Below, piece after piece: positions 1 through 13,100 of a DNA stretch of 64,000 nucleotides. The stretch's first letter is position 1. Each line of letters begins with the position of its first letter. The DNA is from Todiramphus chloris collaris (Eukaryota; Chordata; Aves; Coraciiformes; Alcedinidae), in NCBI GenBank assembly GCA_025345505.1, contig JANVCC010000018.1, positions 34,124,040-34,188,039 of the forward strand, read 5' to 3'. The translations under genes and the position numbers were made by a program. Under the pieces are notes generated by a model that made no database searches, was not told the DNA's origin, and saw only the letters and a program-made list of their open reading frames with translations.

Positions 1-3000
1 GCAGGTCATCATCAAGCCTTTATTAAACCTATTCAAAACCCAATTGTGAGCATAAGAAATACGATCCAAGGGAAACCAAAAGCCAAACAGAAAAACTGTC
101 CCTCCCTTCATAAATTCTCCCAAAGAGGAGATATTTCAGGTGTTCATAAATTCTTCCCACCTGAAAGACAGAGAAAACCAATCTTTGAAAACTAGTCCAG
201 TTCATCACCTGGAATAAAGTTCTGTAGAGCTGCAAAATTATATTTTCCTTTTGTAGTCAATACTTGACAATATCCAGTGCTGTAGGGTAAGACAGGAAGG
301 TTCCTTAACTTGTCTTCAGACCTACAAGCTTGAATACAGCTCGGTCAATCTTAAATACTCATTCTACAATGATTTTTTGGTGTGTGTTTCATGATCTGAA
401 ATCTTGTAGGACACAGTGTCTTTTAGCATTATGAGTTTGTTGCCACTTTACAGGAATCTATCCTGCTTACAAGTTTCTGAGGACTTTCTGAGACACCACG
501 GGCCTGAATCCAACAGCAAGGATGGAGTTTGGAAATGAAACCTGTCTTCTTATCTTGTTTTTTTACCACGTTTGTGGTCATTTAGGCTAATATGCTTGAC
601 TTTGCAAATTAAATGAGCTAAGAGATATGTCTCAGCAGACAGGTGGTACCTCAGCATGCCTCAATAACCCAGCTCTTCTGGCCCCAAATCTGTCCAAGCT
701 TATAGAGCTTGTCAGTGACAAAGAAAAGAATTATCCTCTTGCTATGCTTTACGCATAGCCTGTTGCTCACAGAAGCAATCACCTTTTGTATTTTTCACTC
801 AAAATGTTCAGATTCCTTTGAACTAAACCAAGACTTACTGAATAAGTATTTCTAGCTGATGCCTTTATAATGTTTGTTGCACAGGAAGAAAAAATCAAGG
901 GGAAAAAAAAAAAGCATGTCAAAATGGATTTAGGCATTTGTATATATGCATATATGCATGTATATGCAAATAAAGGGGGTGCAAAACTTTGAAAATGTAG
1001 ATTTTAAGACCCTGTTTTTCTTGGCAGCAGAAATGTTTGTGTTTACAGGTCTTAAAGGACGCATGTCGCTGAAAGTCACAGCAGTAATAAGAAGGCTAGG
1101 TCCAAGAAAGGATCAGCCTTGAAGGAAAATAAAATTATTCTTCAGCAAAGGAACCAGTTAAGCTAGCATTTGATGTATAAATTGTTGAAGAAGGTTTTTA
1201 TGTTTTGGTTTGGTTCTTTTTCCTTCAGATTTCACCATAATTGGAGAACTAGGCATTAAAACCCACAATACACATTTCTATTCCTATCCAATTTTTTTTG
1301 ATAAATTAGTTAAGCAGTGGTGGCTTTTTGCTTGAGACTGCTTCTGTACTGCTACACTAATTATTAAATATATGTAGGCATTGAGCATTACCCCCCCATC
1401 AGTATCGATGCTGACTTCAGGTTAAAAAAAATTGACAGTTTGTGCCTTGTGTTTCATAAGCAAATGCGCTGACACTTACTCCAGGATTCTTGTTCTGCAG
1501 TCTTTGGCTGAAGGCCAGGTAAAAATAAATTAATCAGGTTATTAACTTGGCCTGCACTGTGAATTACAACTCTGCATACGGCGAGCAGAACATCTGAAAC
1601 TTGCCCTTCTGACCTGCAGAATGGCTAGAGGATTGTCACAGAAACTCAGAGGCATGGGTACACTTTCCAAGAGCTTTGAAAGTCAGCCAGCGCAGCAGCG
1701 CAGAGCACATGCCTGAATCCAGTCAAGCCGAGATATTTTATCAGAAGCCCATCAGTGAAGGCCTTTGCTCCCTCCTCTGACCTTTATCCCTTAGATGGGA
1801 ACTGTTCCCTCCACTGATGCCTCCAGTTCATAAGAAGCATAACTGACTGTGACATTGCTGTATAAATAATAAAAGTATCGCCTGGTGTGTCAGATGCTTT
1901 TGATGAAAGTAAAGGGGGATATTTGAGGCAATTACGCATTGTCGAAACATAATGAACATGTTTGAAAAGCAGAGTTGAAAACAAGCCACTTGAAACAAGA
2001 CTGCCAAAAGTCAACGGCTTGATATTAATCACATCTGGCATCCCAGCAGTAAAACCGGTAGATGGACTCACTCAACCTGTTGCTGTGGACTTGGTAGTAG
2101 CACCTGACCAAAAGCTGGAAGAAGGTGGAGTCTCGTGCTGGGAATGACCCCTCTGTCATCAGTAGAGAAAATGCAACAAGCAGGCTCAATAATACACCAA
2201 AATGGTGGAACCACTCATTCATCAGGTGGAGAAGTCGTAATGTGGAGAAGACCCAGGGAGGTGCACCGAGCGCTTCTTCTTGGCACTTGGTCGCTGGACA
2301 GCACATGAAGGGGCTCAGCTATAGCTTCTCCCACACCACCTCTCTTGCTTCCTTGCTGGAGGGTGAGTGTTGGGAAGCTGTCACAGCACATCAGGGGCTC
2401 AAAGCACAGCTCACCACTTCCTTCAACAGCGGTCACACTATGGAATAATTTATTTGCAGAGGAGCAGGAACTGAAGCTGGAGTCTAGAAGCATCTTGTGG
2501 AGTCCAGGAAGCATTAAAGTGTAAGGGAAGATAAAAGGGCTATGAAAGATAATGGAACAGTATTACAGAACATTTCTGCTTATTTTTGCTTTGCTTTCTC
2601 TTTGCAAGTTCTGAAAGACATCACACTCTATGCTAGTCACAGGACATTGAAAACCTGATTTACTACAGAGCCAAAATAAAAGTTCAGTAGTTTTAAATGG
2701 TAGCTCTCAATTAGTTTGAAACTGAAGTATGTTAGACTCCAGTTTTAAATATTTTGTCATACACAAGCAAATATATGTGATTTACTGTATATTGCTTTTA
2801 TGATATAGTGTGGTAGTTGTGCACAGCACTTTGATATATTTAGTGAACAGTTTCTGCCTTATAATTTTATGCTGTAAAATGAAATATGTATGTGTATAAA
2901 TAAATATATGTATGCATATATTTTAAAACACATAGATTCCAGTGCTGACAGCACAGAAGTAATGAAGTTGGTTTCCCACATGCTTAAAACAGCTGTCAGC

Positions 3001-4939
3001 TTTGACTAGTCTGTAAAAATCAAGAAGAATGCTGAAAATATTGGAGGGAAAGTTCCTGCAATTGATGACAACCAAGTCTATGTTGGGGGAAGCAACTATG
3101 CCAGCTGAAAAAAATAGTTTCTGAATTCTTGTGAATGAGTTGCTAAATACAAGCCTGGTCAATTAAGAAGCCATTCTTCAGTTTCACAGCAGATAGCTCA
3201 GCATGGTCACAGCTTGTCTTGGCCCTCACGTTACAGTGCAGCCTGTTTCCCAAGACAGTGCAAGCAAACACACTTTCTAGCAGCTGCCTTTACTAAATGA
3301 ATACAAATAGGCAAAGGCACACAAAGGGCCAAGGGAACCTGATCAGAAGTTAATAACTTAGGTCATGTTACCTTCAAGCTTTCCTTCCAACACGCCGTAC
3401 AGAAAATTTATGTATTTCCTTACAGAAGAAAATCACCTTTGACAGGTGAAATACACTCTGTGTGTTCTGATTCAGCGTTGGTTACCATATGTTGCAGGCT
3501 TGCTTGATTACCTCCTAGCTGAACTCTTAAGCTACTGTGAAGAATATCCCAATCCTGGGTTCATCCTATGTGTCCCTTTACAACAGAAGTGTGTGGTGGG
3601 CTGTTTTCCCCTTTAGCATATCTTGCAAACTCCCTAGCCAGCTGCAACTTCTCTGACAACACAAAATGTGCAGCCCTACAATGAGTATTTAATCTAAGAT
3701 GGGAACATCTGCATTAGTTTTTGTCCTCCCACATGAGCAAATTTCACACCACTCACCCAGGCCGGTCCTTCAGAGGGCAGCTTGGGTCCTTGCTCTGGAT
3801 TACACTGTCCTATATGCCATGATGTGACTATGACACTATCCTGATATATTCCCAAGGGATCAGCTTCCCAAGCCCACTGCAAAGGAAGAGGAGAGCAAGA
3901 CTTCTTTTCAGAGTCTTCTCAGAGTTTTCAGGACTTTGGCAAGAGGTAGGACTCTGTGCGGTTCACAAGCTGGCAGAGCAGAGAGGACACCAAACTAAAG
4001 CAGATTTGCCCTTGCTTAACTGTTAGACTTTTCAACATCTCCAAGGTAGGCAGCAGTTGAACAGAAGTTTTCAGAAGGCTGGTATGGATATAAAAATCTA
4101 ATGATAAGAAACATTTCTGAGCATTTCAGCTCTGTATACTTAGATGACTTTCTTATCTCTGGGAGGTACATGGTTTCGCAATAAATAAATTATTGTATAG
4201 TAGAAATGTTTCTTTTAAATTAAGAACTCATGGGAGAAGATGGACATGTCATAAATAATTTAGTAGCAACACAGGAGAAAAAAGAATAAAAATTAAAAGC
4301 TCTGTTCAAGATTATTCTCCTTGACATCTGTAGAAACATATGCAATAAATAGTTTGAACCTAAATTAATTCCAGACCTATTGAAGACCAACCTCTGGGCA
4401 GTTCGTGGAAGGTGCCATTTAGAGGAAAATGTAATTTTGAGGAAGATTTAGGCTTCTCAAAGGAGGACTTCATCTCTCATCTAGACTACCATTAACTTCA
4501 TTAATGGGATCATGCTCAACAGTCCATAATTTTCCATCCTCAATATAGTTTAAATGATCATTTGTATTTCAGTTCTGGAAGTTCTACAGAAACTTCTGGG
4601 AGTCTCTTTTAACTTGAACTTGCAAACACTGTTATAATTTCCAAATGTTGTTCAGAATATGCTGGTAATACATTTAAACCATATTATGGAGTAAATACGT
4701 TTTTGGCATCCCTAATATACAAGGAGCAATATATGAGTTTCAGAATTCTACTTACTGGAATTTGAAGACATATAGAGATGGAAGAAGCAAAGAAAAGAGA
4801 TGAAAGCAAACAGATTTATTTTCCTTTCTACAATATAGAACTCCTCCCTGTCATACCTATGTACTTGAGTCCTTTGAAAGCCTAAAATACCTAAGTTCTG
4901 TAAGAATCCCTTAATGTAAGTAAAAAGTAAATACCCTTT
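1..4939. other. AT-rich unique sequence, no gene recognised
   Basis: No open frame here resembles a known protein and no tRNA or other RNA gene is visible. Short features only: a purine run near 900, a palindromic TA/TG-rich stretch of alternating 'atatgcat' at about 940-970, and an island of overlapping open frames on both strands at about 1,784-2,515, which is discussed as a finding. Otherwise this reads as ordinary avian intergenic or intronic DNA. Confidence 0.6.
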
Positions 4940-5325
4940 TGTCAAGGTTTAGGGTCAGGGATGTCTGCTAGACCTATAATAAACACTCTCTGTTAACTCC
5001 TCTTCCTCCTCAAAGGGGAAGAGATTGTGATCCTTCAGCTTTATACTGAATATGACATCTATGGGCTGGAATACCTCCTTGGTCAGTTTGGGTCACCTGT
5101 CCTGTCTGCTCCTCCCTGCAGGTACAGTCTTTTACTTTCTGCATCCCCAACATGGTACACAAGATCCAGCAGTGGCCTTGGTCTGCACACCAATTCTTGG
5201 TGCTCACTCTAAACATGGGGTGTTATCACTGCCAGAAGCAGACACTGTCTGTGAAAACAGGCTGCTAATGTCAGACAGCGCAGTTAGAAGAACCAAGCTG
5301 AAAAGTAAAATTGTTGAACAGAATT
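4940..5325 (+). mobile_element. LTR-like fragment of an avian endogenous retrovirus
   Basis: The stretch contains a block beginning 'actgaatatgacatctatgg' near 5,045, followed by 'ttggtcagtttgggtcacct' and a later 'ggggtgttatcactgcc' block. Their order and spacing match a long terminal repeat that I recognise as common in bird genomes and bird mRNA 3' ends. It is diverged and has no gag, pol or env reading frame beside it, so it is best read as a solo LTR or LTR fragment. The short open frames across it are chance. Exact family and both ends are uncertain; clear TG...CA termini and target-site duplications were not found. Confidence 0.55.
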
Positions 5326-8300
5326 AGTTTTGTTCTCACTCAGACCAGGACACGTTTCAAAGACTAGGGTACTCCTCTGTACTTTGGATGCCTAAGTACA
5401 AAAACATTTGTCTAATGAGCTATCCCACACTTTCCTACTCAGCTGTGTAATGATTCCTGTGCTTAGCAATACAAATGAGGTATTTGTACTGCTTGCAATA
5501 GCACAAGCAGCAGGCTCAGAAGCATACAGGATTGATCCTGACTTCCATATCCCCATCATTATATAAGAATAAGATGCAGGAGAGACCCTGCACACTGAGT
5601 TTACTGCTTTGACATAATTTCTTATTCAGCAACACGTGGAAGGTACATGAAATTAGTTCCAGTAACTCACTCCCCTCTGATTCCTGAGTTTTTCAAACCA
5701 GACATTTCAACAGGTTTTTCTCAGCAGCAAATCTGATTTTAGGCTTAGAAAATGAATTTAGTACCTGAAGTATGAATGACGAGGCCAAGGATCACTGCGT
5801 TAGCAGCAAATCTAGAAGACAGTCTCCCTATGGAGAAAGCGTATTGAAATAAAGGGAAGTAGAAAAATAGGTACAGTTCCTAATTTGTGACTTCCCACTG
5901 AGGTTAAAGGCTAGCCACAGTAAGGTTTAGGCTGTTTCTTCTACAGACACTTGAGGATGGTGATTCAGAGAACCTAAGTCAGGCTCCAGCTCTGAATCAC
6001 CTTCAGAGGATGCTCATTTCTCCACCAAGCACAGCTGGAGTTTTGGGAGAGTATCCTAATCTTGCACCTAGGCATGACTCCTAAGTTCGGCAGTTGTAAA
6101 TATCTCCAGTAGTTTCAGTCTTCACACGTGTGGCCAACCTACAGACAATAGTCTGTTCCAAATATGGGGAAGGAAACCACTCGTTGACCCAGTAATTTGG
6201 ACCCATTTATTTCAATGCTGTTCATCAACCCTCCCACCACCCAGAAAAAAAGTGGAATTCCAAAGAAACTGAACTTCATTAATTAAGGTAGAATATTTTT
6301 CTTCAGAACTATTACTGGAGTGCATGCAATAGGAATTGCAAATCATCTGTTACATGTCAGGAAATTTTACAAAAACATTTTCAAAAATAATCATTTCATG
6401 GTGTCTGATTAAATAACATGGTTTGAACATCCCTTTCCAAACAAATGTTGTTCCTTTTTAGATACAATTTTTCAGCCAAGTAACAGCTTCTCTGTCAAAA
6501 GTTCCTCAGCTCTTGCACAAAACTATCCAACCTTTCTTCATCGATCGTATGTGCTTATTGGACACATTAACTCTACCAACATGCTTGCATACCAACAGTG
6601 CAGTGAAGCACACAGAAACCCAAACCAGTCCCACAGAAACCAGAGAGGCAGCTAGAGTTGCATTAGCTTGTTCTTTACTCAAGATAAGGCATCCATCCTT
6701 GCAAGTGTCCTCACCACTCTGCACAAAGGCTGCCACTCTGGGTCTGGTTCCCAAAGTAGATCATTCATTAAACTGTGCTGCATACACACCCTCTCACCCT
6801 AGATTCAAAGCAGTGTTTTCTCTTGTATCGAGACAAAATATGTGGGAGCTACCAGAATCCTGCAAAACAATTTACACCAATATTAATTTACAGAGTGGTG
6901 AGCACGGAACAACCCACCCCACAGAAACAGCCTCTAGTCAAAAGTGGCATCTGGTGTTTCTATGCCCTGGAGTGGTGAAGGCTTCTTCCTTTTCCAAATT
7001 TAGAGACTTGGATGAGGGAGCCAGGCAATGACACACTATTTGGAGCAGTGCTGCAAGAAGGAAATGTGGCTGTAAGACATAAATTAACACTAGAAGGAAT
7101 AACATTAAATTATATTGAGAAACACTAACTTTAGCAGGCTGAAAGTTTAAGGGTGACATTTAGTCTAAACTAGTTGCCTAAGCTTCCTCTTTCATGGGGA
7201 CAGTTGGATTCCTTAGAGCCTAATACTCATCCCAAAGTAAGTTGCTAAAAGTAAAAGGAATGAATCACTGTCCATCTCCAAATCAGATAGAGAAAGAGCC
7301 TGAAAAGTACCAAATCTGGTAGCTGATGTCTAGGGAGGTGGATTTACCCAAGATGTACATACAGAGAATGACAGGTCCGTACATGAACTTACTCTTTTCT
7401 GGTAAAGACTGCCACATGTTTCAGATCTCTACAACATGAGTTTTCCTATAAGACCCAAGACAGAAAAAGAACCTATCTATAGGTTCACTTCTGCACTGGG
7501 AAGCATCACACCCCAACTACATAATTTCTTATGCAAAACCCTTTCACTGATGCCTCCTTCAATATTCTCTCAAGATGTGGATTAAACAAAGTTTTTTGTA
7601 TTTGCTTTTGCTTTCGCACGGTTTCTCTTCCTTCCTGGTATAATTTTACAACAAGGCCATTGATCAAATCTAAATTTAAATAAACATCCTATTGCTTTAT
7701 CTTTTATTGTTGGTAGTATTGCTCTCATAATGTTGAATAATGTTAATGATGTGCTTGTGTACGACCAAAGGCAAAATTAAAAACAAAATCTCATCACTGG
7801 AAGTGCTTGTTTCACATTGAACCTTGGAAAGATTTTGTTGGATTAGATATGGCCTGGACTATTTTATTGCAAAATAATTCAGATTTTCTTTATTATTGCT
7901 AGAAATGCTACCGATAAACAATTATTTTATGCAGAATACCAAACAAGCTATAGCCATATACGTATCTACATAATCCAGTTATTAATACATTCATGAAGCA
8001 GGTAGAGCACTTCTGCATATCAATACTTTTGCAGGCAATTTATACATTTTCAACAGGGGTATTGAGTTTTTCAATGCAAGGTCTAATTCTAAGGACTGAC
8101 ATCCCTTTGTACTAGTGCATCAGCATTTTACCAGTCTGGTCCTTTTACCTCTTTGCTTTCATCCAGTTCTACATGCCTTTTGTCTTTGTGTTTTATCCTA
8201 TTAGCAGTATTATCAATCACAAAATTCCTGCTGGGAGCAGAAGGGTATGCTATCTTTGTGATGTCTAAATCCAGTATTTGCCACCATTCCTTTCTACACA

Positions 8301-9540
8301 CCAGCTGCTAGCACATGTCTGCTCTTCTAACTCATCTATTTTAGATCTTTCACCATTCAGATCTTTTCATCATTTAAAACAAACAAACAAACAGACAACA
8401 TTACAAATATTTGAAAAACTTTTCAAATAACACTGCCTTTTATTAATATGTTAGAATTTTTTGCAGAGTTTATTTTCTAATCCCATTCCATAGGTACACA
8501 GTTGCACTATTGGTTTAGATAACAAACCCTGCAGTATAGAAGGTCAGTTTCTCCATGGTTTTCACAAGGGGTAAGCAAGCAAAATTCAAGTTCGCTGGAT
8601 GTTTGTGTGTTTTCAGAGTGTATAAAATACACCCACTTATAAAAATGCATCAATATGGCTATAAAAAGATATCCAACTTCAGCCCCTCAGATAAGGAAAA
8701 CTGACTTGAAGATTTGTAGACTGTAAATTGATCTATCTTGAAACTTTCTGTTTGTCAAACAGCTCTTTCATTACAATACTGTGATGATTCCTCCGGAGAA
8801 GTAGATTTTTCAGTCTTCACATGGGGCAGAAAAAATGACATTTTTTCTTCTTGATACTAGCTCACTAGTAAAAGTAATTAACCATTATGTGTATTCTTAT
8901 ATAATTTTTACTGTCAAAGAAGGCACGATACACATACAATAGCTCATCTCACTAAAAATACTCGTAATATCATTTTAATAATGAATACTTGCCACTGGAT
9001 ATTGGGTTTAATCAGCTAAGATTGACTGTGGATGAAAGAGCAGCAATGCAAATACCATTTTAATCAAAACAACTGTTGTAACTGATCTCTGTTATTTCAC
9101 TACTGCCATCCCCTTCAGTGACAGGGAAAATTAAACCTGTTTCTCTGGTATTTTCAGGCCTAAATTTCAAGACATCACTTCTATAAAAAACAAAACAAAA
9201 CAAACAAACCTCAAAACTTTTCATTTGTTGTTTTTTGCATCCGTGTTAATTCTTGTTGTAAACAGATGCCATGAGAAATAGAAAATTTTAAGCTGCCCTT
9301 TCTGCTGGACAGGTAAGTTAGCACACAGTTCACTCATGTTTTATGCCCCTATGTTACCACAGAGTTTAAGATACTTCTGAACACATAAGTCCATTGTTGC
9401 GCATACAAATAGACTCACCTTCCAGGTACACAATCTTGGTTTTCCAAAGTTAACCCCAGGATCTCTACAAGGTTTGCTTATACCAGGCCTGTTGCCTCTG
9501 AATAAATGTTAGAGAACCAGTCATGAAACTGGTCTGTGGA
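5326..9540. other. Unique sequence, no gene recognised
   Basis: The longest open frame in the window outside CR1 lies here (6,513-7,031, + strand, 172 codons). It shows no recognisable domain, signal peptide or repeat, and its composition does not suggest selection, so I do not call it a gene. The A/T-rich block at about 7,640-7,990 is rich in homeodomain-like taat cores but this is not diagnostic. A short A/C-rich simple repeat follows at 9,183-9,212. Confidence 0.55.
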
Positions 9541-9550
9541 ATGTATTTGA

Positions 9551-9625
9551 TATAATTTTGATCACTAGAGGACTTTCCAGAAGACTGGAAAATCGCTAAT
9601 TGTACACCATTGTCCCAAAGGGTAA
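9551..9625 (+). mobile_element. Possible old LINE (CR1-type) reverse-transcriptase remnant
   Basis: Read forward, 'gaagactggaaaatcgctaa' and its flanks give a peptide of the form FPEDWKIANCTPL. This matches the conserved P-E-D-W-K-x-A-N-x-T-P segment just upstream of the RT core in CR1/L3-type ORF2 proteins. The similarity fades on both sides within about 30 bases. The match is short, so this is tentative. Confidence 0.35.
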
Positions 9626-9937
9626 CCAGAAATACAGAAATAATGTGATGCTCAATAAAAAGATGGGATCACTTAGGAAGGAATTAAATGATGTAAAGCC
9701 AGAAGCAGAAGTAATGCCAATCAAGTTGTTTTTACGAAAAAACATCATCAAAACCAGTTTTATTTCTCTAATGACTTACATGGTTAGTAGATAAAAGTAA
9801 TTACATAGACATAATATATTTAAATTTTATTATTGTCTGTAATTTAATATTATCTTCTGATGGAAAATAAAAACCACACCAGATTCAGAGGGTCACTCAC
9901 AACTCATTCACAAAGTCCAAGAACAAAAATAAGGATA

Positions 9938-10180
9938 GAACTGGAAAATATTGTAAGAGATCATTTAGTCCATCTCCTGACAAAGTGCTTCACTATCCCA
10001 ATGTCTTTCGTGAAAGGAGTGTGTCAAACTTGTTCTTAAATCTTTTCGTTATGGAGACTTCTTCAGGCCTTCCACATCATTTTTATCCAAGTTATAGCAA
10101 TCTTTTCTACAAAGGCAGATATCCCCACTACTTGCATCAGGAATCTTAATCTGTCCCCTTCTTTTTGCTTGAATCTGGAG
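9938..10180 (-). mobile_element. Old antisense CR1 3'-region remnant
   Basis: The block 'gatcatttagtccatctcct' followed about 70 bases later by 'aacttgttcttaaatctttt' and 'atggagacttcttcaggcc' keeps the order of the reverse complement of the CR1 ORF2 C-terminus and 3' region. In that template a 'tcatctagtcca' block is followed by 'ctgctcttaaatatctcca' and 'gatggagattccacaacc'. It is heavily diverged, so it is an old insertion. The open frame of 85 codons across it on the minus strand is a by-product. Confidence 0.6.
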
Positions 10181-13100
10181 CTTCAGCAACATGAAATGAA
10201 ACCACAGGGTTACACCAGACACGGTGTTCTTCCCCAGGAGGGAGATGGATGAAGGGGTTAAAATGAGGACTACAATCCACAGGGAATGTGTAGCTCTATG
10301 TAGCACTGTCCTATCAACATCAGCTTTACCAATTACAAATATTCAAAGACTATAAGGCAGACAATGAAACTTTTTTTTTTTTTTAAAGTTGTGTTAGAAT
10401 TTGAGCTTTAAAGGCAAATAAATTCTGGTTATTTTTACTTACATTCTAATTTGCCTTTGGAGTAAATCTGAGTCATGACTTTGAGTTTTTTGCTGCAGCC
10501 ACTAAAACTAGTAACTGTTTGGGAGTGGGGGGGTTCTTTCTAAAATAAAAGAATCATCTCACGCAATGATTTGTTGCCAGAAGCAAAGGCTTTGACTGAA
10601 AAACAAACCACTGCATAATTCGAAAACTACAGTTCCTCATAAAACAGGTGGTATTTTTGAAATACAGTGCAGGTTTCCAGAAATAAGGGTGAAGCTGAAA
10701 CTACATCAACTTTTTATCAGATAATATATCCTGCATCTGAAGCTGCTCTGAGTGTCATGGTTAATTTCACCAGCAGTGCTGGACCTGAGGATTTTCTGAT
10801 ACATTCTGGACCTCAGAAATTCAGCAATAATGAAGTGGGAAGAGAGAGGCAACATCTCAGAAACAAGGGTGTATATTAAGCTCTCATCTAAATGCCTAGG
10901 GATCTCAGAAAGGGTTGGATTACAGACAAATGGGGAGATTTCAGGAGCTTCCACTGAGACACAAAGAATTTCAAGGCTTATAAAAAGAAGACATTTAGTT
11001 GTCTCTTTATATTACTAGTTACGTGTTCATAGCCCTTCAGAAAAAAAAAAATTATTTTTAGCATACATAGTTTCCAACAACTTTACTACTGTCTTTCTTA
11101 TACAACCTAAATGGAAAATGAGGTTTAACCAAAGCTACTGAATGGGTGTTATTGCATGAGGGTGGGGGGCCTTGCGCAGTTGTCACCTCCCAGCATCTCT
11201 GTAGCACTGAGTTTCATACAATGTCACCACGTGGGATGGCTAGGAAGAGGATAATCCCTGAGCTATTACATTGAGTCTGTGAATAATTTAATTCAGTTTG
11301 ATTGCCACATCAAAAATGCAGCTCGTGAGAGAAGCTAATGACAGGCTTCTGCAATTCAATGCTTTCAACAACAATTTATTAGTTTGGATAGAATCTAGTA
11401 GGGAATAAGTCATTTTATTCATGAGAATATATTGAAATAAGGGAGAAATACCACCAAAATGCAAGCATGCTGCCTTTATGACTTGATGTTGATAGCTGTG
11501 GGGGCTTCCACCTACTTAAAATTTTAATACTTTTTTAGAGCTCTCGGCAGTGCTAGTGACTAAAACATTGGAGAACATCTCCTAGGACATAAAAAGGGCA
11601 AGGTGAAAAAGAGGGAGGACAACAAAAAGAACTGTCACTTCTCCAGGCATAGTAGCACTTATTCCCATCATGGGATGCAGATTGAAGAAACAGGACTATT
11701 ACTTTCCTTATCCATTATGATTTACATCAGGACTTTTTCCTGTTCTATAAACAGAGCTTATTGAAAGACAAAACATACTGGATATACACACAAAGCACTG
11801 TGCAGCAATGGCTCTTGCTATCTAGCTACAGGCTTAAAGTGATGTACCAACAGAAGATAGTGCTGTCAGTAGGGAGCCTATGCAGAGAGCTCTTGCAAAG
11901 TGTTTTTGGCCACTGGTACTAAAAACTTTCAAGCTTCCCTAGATCTGAGCTGTTTTCATGTTGAAAAGCTTGGGCATTTCGCAAGAGTGATCTTTCCATA
12001 TCCCAGGCATCTCTTTACCCCCAGAGCAGCAGGAGGTCTGATCCCTGAGCATGCAGGAGCTTTCTTCAGCTGGGGACACCAAAACCTTTCCAGCAGACAG
12101 CGGAAATCTGGGCCATCCTCACACACATCTATCTGGCAGCCACATGGCTCACTCTCACACAGCAGACATGCAAACTGGGACAGATGGCCCAGCAAAGATG
12201 GCTTCAGCATCACTCAGGTGATAAACAAATACATCAGAAGAAGAAAAACCACCAGCTAACTCAGGAGACTAGAGACTGTAGAGATGAACACATTCGTGAA
12301 TGATATGGCACTGGGGTGGCAATTGCTGAAGAAAAAGTGGAGTGGATGACAATGGGCAGTTGCCTCCCCAGCACTTCCAGTGTCACCATTTGCTGTTTAC
12401 AAGTCAGTTCCTACCATGGGTCTGTGTCACACCAAAGCATCTGGAAAGAAGAGGATCCTTTATGTACTGAGATGCAAGCCCAACATAAAGAAATACAGAT
12501 TTCCTACCCTCATATCTCCATACTTACACAACTACCTGCCTGCAAATAAAAGGAATTGTCTCTTTCTTTAACCTTTTGATAGATTCCAGTATAAATAAAT
12601 AAAGAGAACAATAATGAAAAGTCATAATATGAAATTGTGTAAACAGAGAATTTTATCCTGCATGATACACAAGCTGAACAATAATGATGTCTCAAGAGTC
12701 TTAATTCCAATCAAACCAAAATTGTAATTAATTACTTTAGGAGGCTGCTAAATGCCCACAGCACTGGAAAGCCTGCAGGAACTACTTCAGTGCTACTGTG
12801 TTGTAAGAGTTAAGTACAAAATCTTAAACATGCAAATGATAAGCCAAGTCTCCATCATCTTTCCTTGGAATGCCAAGATTCTCCGAAGATTTCCTATGGA
12901 GCCTCACTCTCCCAGTGTGCAAGTACACACAGACACACACTGTTAGTATAACATGGTTGCCACAGAATTAATTTTACAAGCAACATGCAATATAGTCCAT
13001 TAGAAAAATACTATGAGACTGGGGGGGGGGGGGGGGGAACAACCACCCCAACTCAAGCCACTATTGTTAGTGAGTTCTTGATGCAACACATTTGCTGAAG

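Noticed and set aside
6513-7031. 172-codon + strand open frame
   Set aside because: Longest non-CR1 frame, but it has no domain, signal or compositional sign of coding, and a 172-codon chance frame is plausible in 64 kb read in six frames, with TTG and other non-ATG starts allowed.
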